This document shows, piece after piece, positions 26,251 to 34,447 of a stretch of DNA of 64,000 bases. Position 1 is the stretch's first letter. Every line of letters starts with the position of its first letter. The stretch is from the NCBI RefSeq assembly GCF_019334725.1, contig NZ_CP079818.1:2170001-2234000 (forward strand). Direction: 5' to 3'. The position numbers were made by a program, and so were the translations under genes. The notes below the pieces were generated by a model, which did not search any database, had not been told where the DNA came from, and worked only from the letters and a program-made list of their open reading frames with translations. The stretch is from Neisseria perflava (GTDB lineage: Bacteria > Pseudomonadota > Gammaproteobacteria > Burkholderiales > Neisseriaceae).

Positions 26251-27252
26251 ATGAAAAAAACCATTATTCTTGCCGTTCCCTACATGTACGGACTGGATCA
26301 ATGTATCGAAAAAAATCTGCGTTTTCTTGGTTTTGATGTCATTAATCTGTGCTATGACGACCGAGATTCCTATTACCCGAACTTGGGCAGCAGACTCAAA
26401 AACCTCTACCACAAACACATCACCAAAGACGGCAACTATAAAAAATACCTCAAATACAGCCGCCACCTCGACGACATTCAACAAAAATTGGCCTTGCTAA
26501 ACGGCAAAAAAGCCGATTATGCGCTCTGTATCCGCGCCAATATTTACCCCAAAGAAATCATCGCCACCATCCGCGAACACAGCAATGTTTGCGTGAATTA
26601 TCAATGGGATGGCGTAGGACGCTTCCCAGATATTATTGAATATTTGGATTATTTTGACCAATGCTGGGTTTTCGATCCCGACGATATTCAAAAATATCCA
26701 CAATGCCGTTTCAAAGCCACCACTAATTTTTACTTTGACTTTCCCGTGGCTGAATATGCACCCACTAACAAACTCTACTTTTTAGGCGGCTACGAACTCC
26801 GACGCGAAGAGCAAACCAAACACTTTATCCAAGAAACCGAACGCCTCAACCTGCCCTTGGATTTTCATATCTACTGCAAAGACGACAGGGCTGAAAAAGC
26901 CTTCGGACACAACGGCATCCGCTATCTTAACCGCAGCAGCATACTCAGCTTTGAAGAAAACCTCAGCCAAGTGCAAAGTTGCGGCGCAGTCGTCGATTTT
27001 GCACAATTCGAACATTACGGCTTATCATTCCGTATCTTTGATGCGTTGCGTTTCGATAAAAAACTGATTACCACCAACAAACATATATTGGAGACCGACC
27101 TATACCACCCAGACCGTGTGTTCGTATGGGACGGCGGTAATTTAGACGCATTACCTGAATTTTTGGCACGCCCGTATCAGCAACCTGACCCTGAAATCAA
27201 AGCCTATTATTCATTTACACAATGGCTGAACCGCCTGCTCGGCATTGATTAA
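26251..27252 (+). CDS. Glycosyltransferase-like protein, paralogue A
   Basis: A 333-aa soluble protein beginning KKTIILAVPYMYGLDQCIEKNLRFLGFDV, a Rossmann-like N-terminus. The C-terminal half carries the HYGLSFRIFDALRFDKKLITTN stretch, like the donor-sugar region of GT-B/CgeB-type enzymes. It is a clear paralogue of the next gene: shared HYGLS.RIF.A..xDKKLITTN, YHP and FTQW/FSNW endings. Predicted role: surface glycan or lipooligosaccharide synthesis; substrate unknown. No cysteine or membrane pattern suggests export. Confidence 0.7.
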   Translation: MKKTIILAVPYMYGLDQCIEKNLRFLGFDVINLCYDDRDSYYPNLGSRLKNLYHKHITKDGNYKKYLKYSRHLDDIQQKLALLNGKKADYALCIRANIYPKEIIATIREHSNVCVNYQWDGVGRFPDIIEYLDYFDQCWVFDPDDIQKYPQCRFKATTNFYFDFPVAEYAPTNKLYFLGGYELRREEQTKHFIQETERLNLPLDFHIYCKDDRAEKAFGHNGIRYLNRSSILSFEENLSQVQSCGAVVDFAQFEHYGLSFRIFDALRFDKKLITTNKHILETDLYHPDRVFVWDGGNLDALPEFLARPYQQPDPEIKAYYSFTQWLNRLLGID

Positions 27253-27307
27253 CCCTATTGCCTATGGCAAATATACCTGCCTGACAAAATATTATATTGA
27301 ATACATT

Positions 27308-28378
27308 ATGAGTAAGAAAAAAGTCATTCTCGCCATGCCGGAACTCTTCAAAATCCACGAACTCATTATTGAGAACTTGGAAAAATGCGGATTTGAAGTG
27401 CTGTCTCTGACCTATGAAGAAAAAGAGTTCAAATACAAAAATGTATTTCAACGGCTGAAAAAAATCTGGTATCGAAATATTCTTGGACAAAAAGACTTCA
27501 AAAAACGGACCATGTTCCGCGCCGTAGAAGAACGCCTCAATACCCTGTTAAGCGAACATCCCGAACAAGCGGATTATTGCTTCATGATTTGGCTGGGCGC
27601 CTATCCGAAAGACTTCATCGCCAAGCTCAGAGCGCATTCAAAATTAATGGTGTATTACAACTGGGAAGCCCTGACCTTCTTAAAAGAAGACTTCGACAAC
27701 ATCGAATTTTTCGACAAATTTTACTTTTTCGATCCGTTTGACCAAGGCAAACACCCCGAATACACCGAAAAACTCTTTCCAACCACCAGCTTCTACTTTG
27801 ACAGCTTCAGGCCGTCTGAAAACCCGCAAAACAAAATCTTGTTTATCGGCTCGTACGCTGCCGACCGCAACAACGACATCCGTGCATTTTGCGAAGCTGC
27901 GCGTTCAATCGGTTTAGAAATAGATTTCCGCTTGGCCAGTAAGAAAATCGAAGAAGAAAAAGCGGCTTTAGGCATTCCCGAAGTCGAGTTCTTCTCATTT
28001 GAAAACGCCCTCTCCTATCGTCAAAACTTAGAAGAAGCGGCCAAATCCTCCGTATTGGTAGATTTCCTCAACCGCAAGCACTACGGCCTCTCTTTGCGGA
28101 TTTTCGAAGCGATCGGTTTGGACAAAAAACTGATTACGACCAATCCGACCATCGTACATTACGATTTTTATCACCCGAACAATATGTTCTACTGGAATGG
28201 AAGCAACCTTGACGAACTCAAAGCCTTCCTGACCTTGCCGTACGTACCGCTTGCCCCCGGCCTAAAACACAAATACAGCTTCAGCAACTGGATCAGCTGC
28301 GCATTTGATATTGAACCGAATATCCCTATCGGATTACCTGAAATCGATAGAGAAGTTGTGGAGAATTTAAATGTTTAA
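27308..28378 (+). CDS. Glycosyltransferase-like protein, paralogue B
   Basis: A 356-aa paralogue of the preceding gene with the same order of motifs: an N-terminal KKKVILAMPELFKIHELIIENLEKCGFEV, a central YYNWEAL, and a C-terminal HYGLSLRIFEAIGLDKKLITTN. The start at 27308 is chosen by alignment with paralogue A; the frame is open further upstream. It contains an internal DUS (27808 region) and overlaps the next gene by 8 bases, indicating an operon. Confidence 0.72.
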   Translation: MSKKKVILAMPELFKIHELIIENLEKCGFEVLSLTYEEKEFKYKNVFQRLKKIWYRNILGQKDFKKRTMFRAVEERLNTLLSEHPEQADYCFMIWLGAYPKDFIAKLRAHSKLMVYYNWEALTFLKEDFDNIEFFDKFYFFDPFDQGKHPEYTEKLFPTTSFYFDSFRPSENPQNKILFIGSYAADRNNDIRAFCEAARSIGLEIDFRLASKKIEEEKAALGIPEVEFFSFENALSYRQNLEEAAKSSVLVDFLNRKHYGLSLRIFEAIGLDKKLITTNPTIVHYDFYHPNNMFYWNGSNLDELKAFLTLPYVPLAPGLKHKYSFSNWISCAFDIEPNIPIGLPEIDREVVENLNV

Positions 28379-29408
28379 CCGAGAAAAATTAGTATTAGAA
28401 ACCGTTCATATCCGCAAACGAGAATTCATTGAACAACCGAAACATATTGTTTATGCAGCCGATCAAAACTATATCAAACACATCGGCACTGCGTTACTTT
28501 CTGTATTGCAAAACAATACCAGCTCAATACATTTTCATTTGTTAGTTAGTGGTTCAGAAGGTTATGATTTTAATATTTTCAATCAAATTGAAACATCAAA
28601 TCAAAACTACGCAATAAGCGTTTACCATTTAAATACAGAATACTTTTCTACCCTGCAAACTACTCATTATTTTACTATCGCTATGTATTACCGTATGAGT
28701 ATCCCTTGCTTATTAAAAGGTATTGCTCATACTGCACTTTATTTAGATACTGATGTACTGTGCTTGGGTAACATTGATGATTTATTTGAAATCGACATTT
28801 CAAATTCTTTGATTGCCGCCGTACCTGATGCAATCTTATACAGAGCATATATAAAACAACTCAATCAATTTGGTTTTACAGATACTGAGCCTTATTTCAA
28901 CTCTGGGGTCATTCTATTCAATATTGACAAATGGAATGATATGGTAATAGATAAAATTTTGTCTGAAAAAATGCAAGCCGTAGAAAAACAGAATTTTAAA
29001 CTCTCCTGTCCAGACCAAGATATTTTGAATTTAGCCTGTATAGGTCATGTACACTGGCTTTCAGAAAACTTTAACTGGATACATTGGCATCAAAAATACA
29101 GTGAATTAATCGACAATCCCAACAATATCCGCTTAGTCCATTTTGTTGGTCATATCAAACCGTGGCATCAATTAGGCTTCCACCCTACATATGATCAATA
29201 TTTTAAGAATTCCCCATGGAATAACGGATATCTAGAACAACCTCTATCAACTTGGTTGCCCTTTCCAAATCCTAAAAGGAAATTTAGACAAGCAGCCAAA
29301 CGGCTTTGGAAACAAGGACAAAAAAAGCAAGCATGGGCATACTACAAAGAATATTTATTACGCAGAATCAACAAACGACGGTATCAAGCACCCTCCCTAG
29401 GTAAATAA
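28371..29408 (+). CDS. Family 8 glycosyltransferase (LPS/LOS type)
   Basis: A 345-aa GT8 protein with HIVYAADQNYIKHIGTALLSVL at the N-terminus, the metal-binding DTD in LYLDTDVLCLGNIDDLF, the FNSGVILFNIDKW acceptor region, and HFVGHIKPW near the C-terminus. Related enzymes add galactose or glucose to lipooligosaccharide. It is visibly more AT-rich than its neighbours. It starts inside paralogue B. Confidence 0.88.
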   Translation: MFNREKLVLETVHIRKREFIEQPKHIVYAADQNYIKHIGTALLSVLQNNTSSIHFHLLVSGSEGYDFNIFNQIETSNQNYAISVYHLNTEYFSTLQTTHYFTIAMYYRMSIPCLLKGIAHTALYLDTDVLCLGNIDDLFEIDISNSLIAAVPDAILYRAYIKQLNQFGFTDTEPYFNSGVILFNIDKWNDMVIDKILSEKMQAVEKQNFKLSCPDQDILNLACIGHVHWLSENFNWIHWHQKYSELIDNPNNIRLVHFVGHIKPWHQLGFHPTYDQYFKNSPWNNGYLEQPLSTWLPFPNPKRKFRQAAKRLWKQGQKKQAWAYYKEYLLRRINKRRYQAPSLGK

Positions 29409-29452
29409 GGCCGTCTGAAACCATTTTTCCAATCGCAATTAAGGAATAAAAC

Positions 29453-30199
29453 ATGAGTACACAAGATTTAAGCGGCAAAATCGCTTTGGTAACCGGCGCA
29501 TCGCGCGGTATTGGTGCGGCGATTGCCGATACTTTGGCTGCGGCCGGTGCAAAAGTTATCGGCACTGCCACCAGTGAGAGTGGCGCGGTTGCAATCGGCG
29601 AACGCTTGGCACAATGGGGCGGCGAAGGCCGTGCATTGAATTCTGCCGAACCTGAAACCATCGAAAACCTGATTGCCGACATCGAAAAAGAATTCGGCAA
29701 ACTGGATATTCTGGTCAACAACGCCGGCATTACCCGCGACAACCTCCTGATGCGCATGAAAGAGGAAGAGTGGGACGACATCATGCAGGTTAACCTCAAA
29801 TCTGTGTTCCGCGCCTCCAAAGCCGTATTGCGCGGCATGATGAAACAGCGTGCCGGCCGCATCATCAACATCACTTCTGTTGTCGGCGTGATGGGCAATG
29901 CCGGTCAAACCAACTATGCGGCGGCAAAAGCGGGCTTGATCGGTTTTTCCAAATCCATGGCGCGCGAAGTCGGCAGCCGCGGCATTACCGTCAACTGCGT
30001 CGCCCCCGGCTTTATCAACACCGATATGACCCGCGCTCTGCCGGAAGAAACCCGCAAAACCTTTGAAGCGCAAACTTCTTTGGGCAAATTCGGTGAAGCA
30101 CAAGATATTGCCGATGCAGTCTTGTTCTTGGCATCTGATCAGGCAAAATACATTACCGGTCAGACACTTCATGTCAACGGCGGCATGTTGATGCCTTAA
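29453..30199 (+). CDS. fabG: 3-Oxoacyl-ACP reductase
   Basis: An NADPH-dependent SDR reducing 3-oxoacyl-ACP during chain elongation. At 248 aa it has the TGASRGIG cofactor loop, NNAG, and catalytic Tyr155 and Lys159 (YAAAK). It has AAGGAAT before the ATG. It belongs functionally with plsX-fabH-fabD, but is separated from fabD by 3.2 kb of glycosyltransferase genes. acpP does not follow. Confidence 0.96.
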   Translation: MSTQDLSGKIALVTGASRGIGAAIADTLAAAGAKVIGTATSESGAVAIGERLAQWGGEGRALNSAEPETIENLIADIEKEFGKLDILVNNAGITRDNLLMRMKEEEWDDIMQVNLKSVFRASKAVLRGMMKQRAGRIINITSVVGVMGNAGQTNYAAAKAGLIGFSKSMAREVGSRGITVNCVAPGFINTDMTRALPEETRKTFEAQTSLGKFGEAQDIADAVLFLASDQAKYITGQTLHVNGGMLMP

Positions 30200-30212
30200 A
30201 CCGTTTGTTTAT

Positions 30213-30250
30213 TTAAAGGCCGTCTGAATATTTCAGACGGCCCTTTTTGT
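30213..30250 (+). terminator. DUS inverted-repeat terminator after fabG
   Basis: AAAGGCCGTCTGAA / TTCAGACGGCCCTTT with a 3-nt loop and a T tail. Confidence 0.8.
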
Positions 30251-30467
30251 CAACCAAAACACTACTTTACATTCTATCTTGATATAATCTTAATAATCCG
30301 TTAGATAACGCTCGAAACAGTAAGTCCAAATAAGCATGATACGGGAAATCAAATCGCAGAAATGAAGTTCGTTCTGTGCGTTTTTATTTGGGTTTGCTGT
30401 CGGTTTTCGACGTGTTTCAGACGGCCTATATAACAATAGCTACTTTTAACGAAAGGCCGCCCACTCT

Positions 30468-32450
30468 ATGCACGAATTCTCCCTCGGTCCCATTGTCATT
30501 GTCCTGTTGGTTTCCGTCATTACGGTTATCTGCTGTCGCAAGTTCAACATTCCTTCCATGCTCGGTTATCTTTTGGTCGGTTTTATTGCCGGTCCGGGTA
30601 TGTTCAAACTGATTCCGCAAAGCCACGCTACCGACTATTTGGGCGAAATCGGCATTGTGTTCTTGATGTTCAGCATCGGTCTCGAATTCTCCCTGCCCAA
30701 ACTCAAAGCCATGCGCCGCCTCGTATTCGGCTTGGGCGGTTTGCAAGTTATCATTACCATGCTCTCGATTATGGGCATTTTGATGGCAATGGGCACGCCG
30801 TTTAACTGGGCGTTTGCCACTGCGGGCGCACTGACCATGTCGTCCACCGCCATTGTCAGCCGCATTCTGTCGGAGAAAACCGAGCTGGGTCAGCCGCATG
30901 GTCAAATGGCTATGGGTGTTTTGCTGATGCAAGATATTGCCGTGGTACCGCTGATGATTCTGATTCCGGCACTTGCTGGCGGCAGCGAAGGAAACTTGTG
31001 GGTAGAGCTGGGCTTGGCTGGTTTGAAAATGTTGCTGACCTTGGGCATTTTGTTCGTTGTCGGCAGCCGCGTGATGTCGCGCTGGTTCAGACTGGTTGCC
31101 AAACGCAAATCGTCCGAACTCTTCATGATCAACGTTTTGCTGGTTACTTTGGGTGTGGCCTATCTGACAGAGCTTGAAGGCCTGTCTATGGCATTGGGCG
31201 CATTCGTCGCCGGTATGCTGCTTTCCGAAACCGAATACCGTATTCAGGTGGAAGACGACATCCGTCCATTTCGCGACATCCTGCTGGGCTTCTTCTTCAT
31301 TACCGTCGGTATGAAGCTCGATATTCAGGCGCTGATCGGCAACTGGCAGCAAATCCTGATTTTATTGGCAATCCTGTTGGTCTTGAAAGCACTGGTCGTC
31401 TTCATCATCGCTTTACGCATGAAAAACCCTGTGGGCGACAGCCTCAAGAGTGCGCTTTATTTGGCACAAGGCGGCGAGTTCGGCTTCGTGATGCTGGCCA
31501 TTTCCAGCAAAATCAATATGGTTTCGCCCGAATTGGAACAAGCGGCCACTGCAGCCGTCTTGCTCTCCATGATTGCTGCACCATTTATCTTGGGCAGCAG
31601 CGATGCCATCGTCAGCCGCTTCGTCAAATCCGACTGGGACATGAAAGCCTTGGACTTACATTCCATGTTGGTGGAAACCATGAGCAAATCCGAACACGTC
31701 CTGATTATCGGTTTTGGGCGCGGCGGTCAATCGGTTGCCCGTGTATTGGCGCAAGAGGGTATCCCCTACTTTGCCCTTGACTTGGACATTGCCCGCGTAC
31801 AAGTGGCACGCAACGCAGGCGAACCGGTTTCCTTTGGCGATGCCAAACGCCGTGAAGTCTTGGAAGCCGCTGGCTTAGGACGCGCCAAAATGGTGGTCAT
31901 CACGCTGAACAATATGCACGAGACCCAACATGTTCTCGGCAACATCATGTCCATGCATCCGAGCATGCCGGTTTATGTTCGAGCCACCAATGACGATTAC
32001 GTCAAAACCTTTACCGAAATGGGTGCGGAAGAAACCGTCTCCGATACCAAAGAAACTAGCCTGGTGCTGGCAAGCTATGCCATGTTGGGTCACGGTCTCT
32101 CTTACAACCATGTTTATCAAACCATAACCCACATCCGTCACAGCCGCTATGCATCGTTGCAAGACTTGTTTGTCGGCAGTGATGATGACAGTTTCTCCGA
32201 CGAAGACAGCAAGGCCGTCTGCCGCCACGCCTTCCCATTGCAAGGCGAGGCACACGCCATCGGTAAAACCATCCGTGAATTGCCATTGGCAGCGCATTAT
32301 CTGAAACTATTGTTTATCCGCCGCAATACCGGAAAAATCCAAGACCTTGACCCTGATTTTGTTCTGGAAACCGGCGACATTTTGGTTGTCGCAGGCAAGC
32401 AGGAAGAAATTATTTCCTTTGAAAACTGGTGCTTGCAAGGAGATATCTAA
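30468..32450 (+). CDS. Kef-type monovalent cation:proton antiporter with RCK domain
   Basis: A 660-aa inner-membrane CPA2 antiporter. About 12 helices occupy residues 1-390, including GIVFLMFSIGLEFSLPKL and SSTAIVSRIL. A C-terminal RCK/TrkA-N domain (VLIIGFGRGGQSVARVL, NAD-type loop near residue 410) is followed by a TrkA-C-like end. This resembles KefB/KefC, which export potassium under electrophile stress; the exact ion and the KefF/G ancillary partner are not evident here. It is followed directly by the tRNA cluster. Confidence 0.88.
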   Translation: MHEFSLGPIVIVLLVSVITVICCRKFNIPSMLGYLLVGFIAGPGMFKLIPQSHATDYLGEIGIVFLMFSIGLEFSLPKLKAMRRLVFGLGGLQVIITMLSIMGILMAMGTPFNWAFATAGALTMSSTAIVSRILSEKTELGQPHGQMAMGVLLMQDIAVVPLMILIPALAGGSEGNLWVELGLAGLKMLLTLGILFVVGSRVMSRWFRLVAKRKSSELFMINVLLVTLGVAYLTELEGLSMALGAFVAGMLLSETEYRIQVEDDIRPFRDILLGFFFITVGMKLDIQALIGNWQQILILLAILLVLKALVVFIIALRMKNPVGDSLKSALYLAQGGEFGFVMLAISSKINMVSPELEQAATAAVLLSMIAAPFILGSSDAIVSRFVKSDWDMKALDLHSMLVETMSKSEHVLIIGFGRGGQSVARVLAQEGIPYFALDLDIARVQVARNAGEPVSFGDAKRREVLEAAGLGRAKMVVITLNNMHETQHVLGNIMSMHPSMPVYVRATNDDYVKTFTEMGAEETVSDTKETSLVLASYAMLGHGLSYNHVYQTITHIRHSRYASLQDLFVGSDDDSFSDEDSKAVCRHAFPLQGEAHAIGKTIRELPLAAHYLKLLFIRRNTGKIQDLDPDFVLETGDILVVAGKQEEIISFENWCLQGDI

Positions 32451-32519
32451 TTATCGGCAAATAAATCTTGCGCGCATCAGGATTTTTTGGTTTAATAGCG
32501 TCTTCGCAATTTTGCGCAT

Positions 32520-32595
32520 GGGTGATTAGCTCAGTTGGTAGAGCGTCTGCCTTACAAGCAGAATGTCGGCGGTTCGACTCCGTCATCACCCACCA
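32520..32595 (+). tRNA. tRNA-Val (UAC), copy 1
   Basis: 76 nt. The acceptor stem GGGTGAT pairs with ATCACCC, CCA is encoded, the anticodon loop is CTTACAA (anticodon TAC) and the T loop is GTTCGAC. First gene of a Val-Asp-Val-Asp array. Confidence 0.97.
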
Positions 32596-32628
32596 AGTTT
32601 CTTTTTCATTGTCTTTGACAGTGGATGC

Positions 32629-32705
32629 GCGGTGGTAGCTCAGTTGGTTAGAGTACCGGCCTGTCACGCCGGGGGTCGCGGGTTCGAGCCCCGTCCGCCG
32701 CGCCA
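32629..32705 (+). tRNA. tRNA-Asp (GUC), copy 1
   Basis: 77 nt. The acceptor stem GCGGTGG pairs with CCGCCGC through one T-G wobble. Anticodon GTC (CTGTCAC loop), CCA encoded. Confidence 0.96.
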
Positions 32706-32744
32706 TTATTTAAAAATACTGACTCTTCAGTATCTCCCTTTTTC

Positions 32745-32820
32745 GGGTGATTAGCTCAGTTGGTAGAGCGTCTGCCTTACAAGCAGAATGTCGGCGGTTC
32801 GACTCCGTCATCACCCACCA
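32745..32820 (+). tRNA. tRNA-Val (UAC), copy 2
   Basis: Identical in sequence to copy 1, as far as can be read by eye. Confidence 0.97.
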
Positions 32821-32852
32821 CTTTCCTTTTCATTGTCCCTGACAATGGATGC

Positions 32853-32929
32853 GCGGTGGTAGCTCAGTTGGTTAGAGTACCGGCCTGTCACGCCGGGGGT
32901 CGCGGGTTCGAGCCCCGTCCGCCGCGCCA
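32853..32929 (+). tRNA. tRNA-Asp (GUC), copy 2
   Basis: Identical to copy 1. The Val-Asp spacer is also largely conserved between the two units, showing a tandem duplication with a period of about 225 bp. Confidence 0.96.
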
Positions 32930-32944
32930 TCAAGTTAAAAATAA

Positions 32945-32973
32945 AAAATACCGGTTTTTACCGGTATTTTTTT
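32945..32973 (+). terminator. Terminator of the tRNA array
   Basis: AAATACCGG-TTTTTA-CCGGTATTT, followed by TTTT, 16 bases after the last tRNA. Confidence 0.85.
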
Positions 32974-33181
32974 CGTCTATACCTTATGCCTTTTCATAAA
33001 AAATCCAGCTATTTTAAGATAATATAAAATAGGACAACACAATAAGTCTGAAAAAATATGGTTTGAATCCTGCAAGACCATCTATTTCAAGCTGATTCAC
33101 ACCAAACGCTTATTCATCGAATCCCTAAATCATCTTTCAAAATAGACATAAATACTTGCCTCCCCTTCTTACACAAAGGCC

Positions 33182-34398
33182 GAGACCTTTGCAAAATTCC
33201 TTTCCTCCCCGACAGCCGAAATCCAAACAAAGGTTTTCGGCTGTTTTTGTTTCAAAGATCCACTGATTCTACTCAAATATCCCCTTAATCCTCCTTGGAT
33301 ACCTGATAATCAGGCATCCGGCCGCCTTTTAGGCGGCAACAGGCGCACTTAGCCTGTTGGCGGCTTTCAAAAGGTTCAAACACATCGCCTTCAGATGGCT
33401 TTGCGCACTCACTTTAATCAGTCCGAAATAGGCTGCCCGCGCATAGCGGAATTTACGGTGTAACGTACCGAAGCTTTGTTCGACCACATAACGGGTCTTC
33501 GACAAATATCGGTTGCGTTTGGTTTGCGCTTCCGACAGCGGATGTTTGCGGTGTGCTTTGCGCATAATACCGTCTAACAACTGATGCTCTTCCAGATGTT
33601 GCCGGTTTTCTTCACTGTCATAGCCTTTGTCAGCATAGACGGTCGTACCTTTGGGTAACCCTTCCAACAAAGGCGACAGGTGTTTGCACTCATGGGCATT
33701 GGCGGGGGTAATGTGTAGTTTCTCGATATAACCTTCCTCATCGGTACGGGTATGTTGTTTGTACCCGAGTTTGTAGAGGCCGTTTTTCTTTATCCAACGG
33801 GCATCGCTGTCTTTACTCGGTGTGGTTTGGCCGCTGACTTGTCCTTCTTCATCGACTTCTATGGCCTGACGTTGTTTGCTGCCGGCGGTCTGAATAATGG
33901 TGGCGTCAATGACGGCGGCGGATGCTTTCTCTACTTTTAGGCCTTTTTCGGTCAGTTGGCGGTTAATCAGTTCCAGCAATTCGGACAGGGTGTCGTCTTG
34001 CGCCGCCGGTTGCGGTAGCGGCATAAGGTGCTGTAATCGGGGATGCTCAGTTCGTCGAAACGGCAAAACAGGTTGAAATCGATGCGGGTGATGAGGCTGT
34101 GTTCGAGTTCGGGATCGGAGAGGCTGTGCCATTGTCCGAGCAGGACGGCTTTGAACATGGACAATAGGGGATAGGCGGGACGGCCGCGGTGGTCTCTAAG
34201 GTAACGGGTTCTTTAACGGTTCAGGTACTGTTCGATCGGTTGCCAATCAATCACTTGATCCAACTTCAATAGTGGGAAGCGGTCGATGTGTTTGGCAATC
34301 ATGGCTTGGGCGGTTTGCTGGAAGAAGGTGCTCATGAGAAATCCCCTAAATGTCTTGGTGGGAATTTAGGGGATTTTGGGGAATTTTGCAAAGGTCTC
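33182..34398 (-). mobile_element. IS5-family insertion sequence, IS1106-like, degenerate
   Basis: It is bounded by perfect 19-bp terminal inverted repeats GAGACCTTTGCAAAATTCC (33182-33200) and its complement (34380-34398), 1217 bp in all. It is flanked by a direct repeat AGGCC (33177-33181 and 34399-34403). The repeat is part of a DUS, so the element jumped into the terminator of dacB. A hairpin inside the left end (about 33211-33247, GACAGCCGAAA...TTTTCGGCTGT) could stop transcription into or out of the element. The transposase gene is broken, so it cannot move on its own. Confidence 0.88.
33329..34335 (-). pseudogene. IS5-family (IS1106-like) transposase, two inactivating mutations
   Basis: The frame begins at 34335 (MSTFFQQTAQAMIAKHIDRF...) and hits an in-frame TAA at 34215-34213 after 40 codons, where a CAA/Gln codon would be expected. 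It resumes in the same frame (LLSMFKAVLLGQWHSLSDPE...). A one-base deletion at about 34010, after CRYRN, shifts the remainder (AQDDTLSELLELINRQL... to the stop at 33329) into another frame. DDE-type residues lie in VIDATIIQ, ADKGYD and VEQSFGTLHRK. Most of the sequence is well kept, so the decay is recent. Confidence 0.88.
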
Positions 34399-34441
34399 AG
34401 GCCGTCTGAAAACGTCAATACAGTTTCAGACGGCCTTTTTT
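34399..34441 (-). terminator. DUS terminator of dacB, target of the IS insertion
   Basis: AGGCCGTCTGAAA (34399) and TTTCAGACGGCCT followed by T6. The insertion occurred within the left arm but regenerated it by target duplication, so the hairpin is intact. Confidence 0.8.
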
Positions 34442-34447
34442 AGCTTA

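Noticed and set aside
30426..31352. 308-codon open frame antisense to the Kef-type antiporter
   Set aside because: His/Gln/Asn-rich translation typical of the complement of membrane-protein codons; no independent coding evidence.
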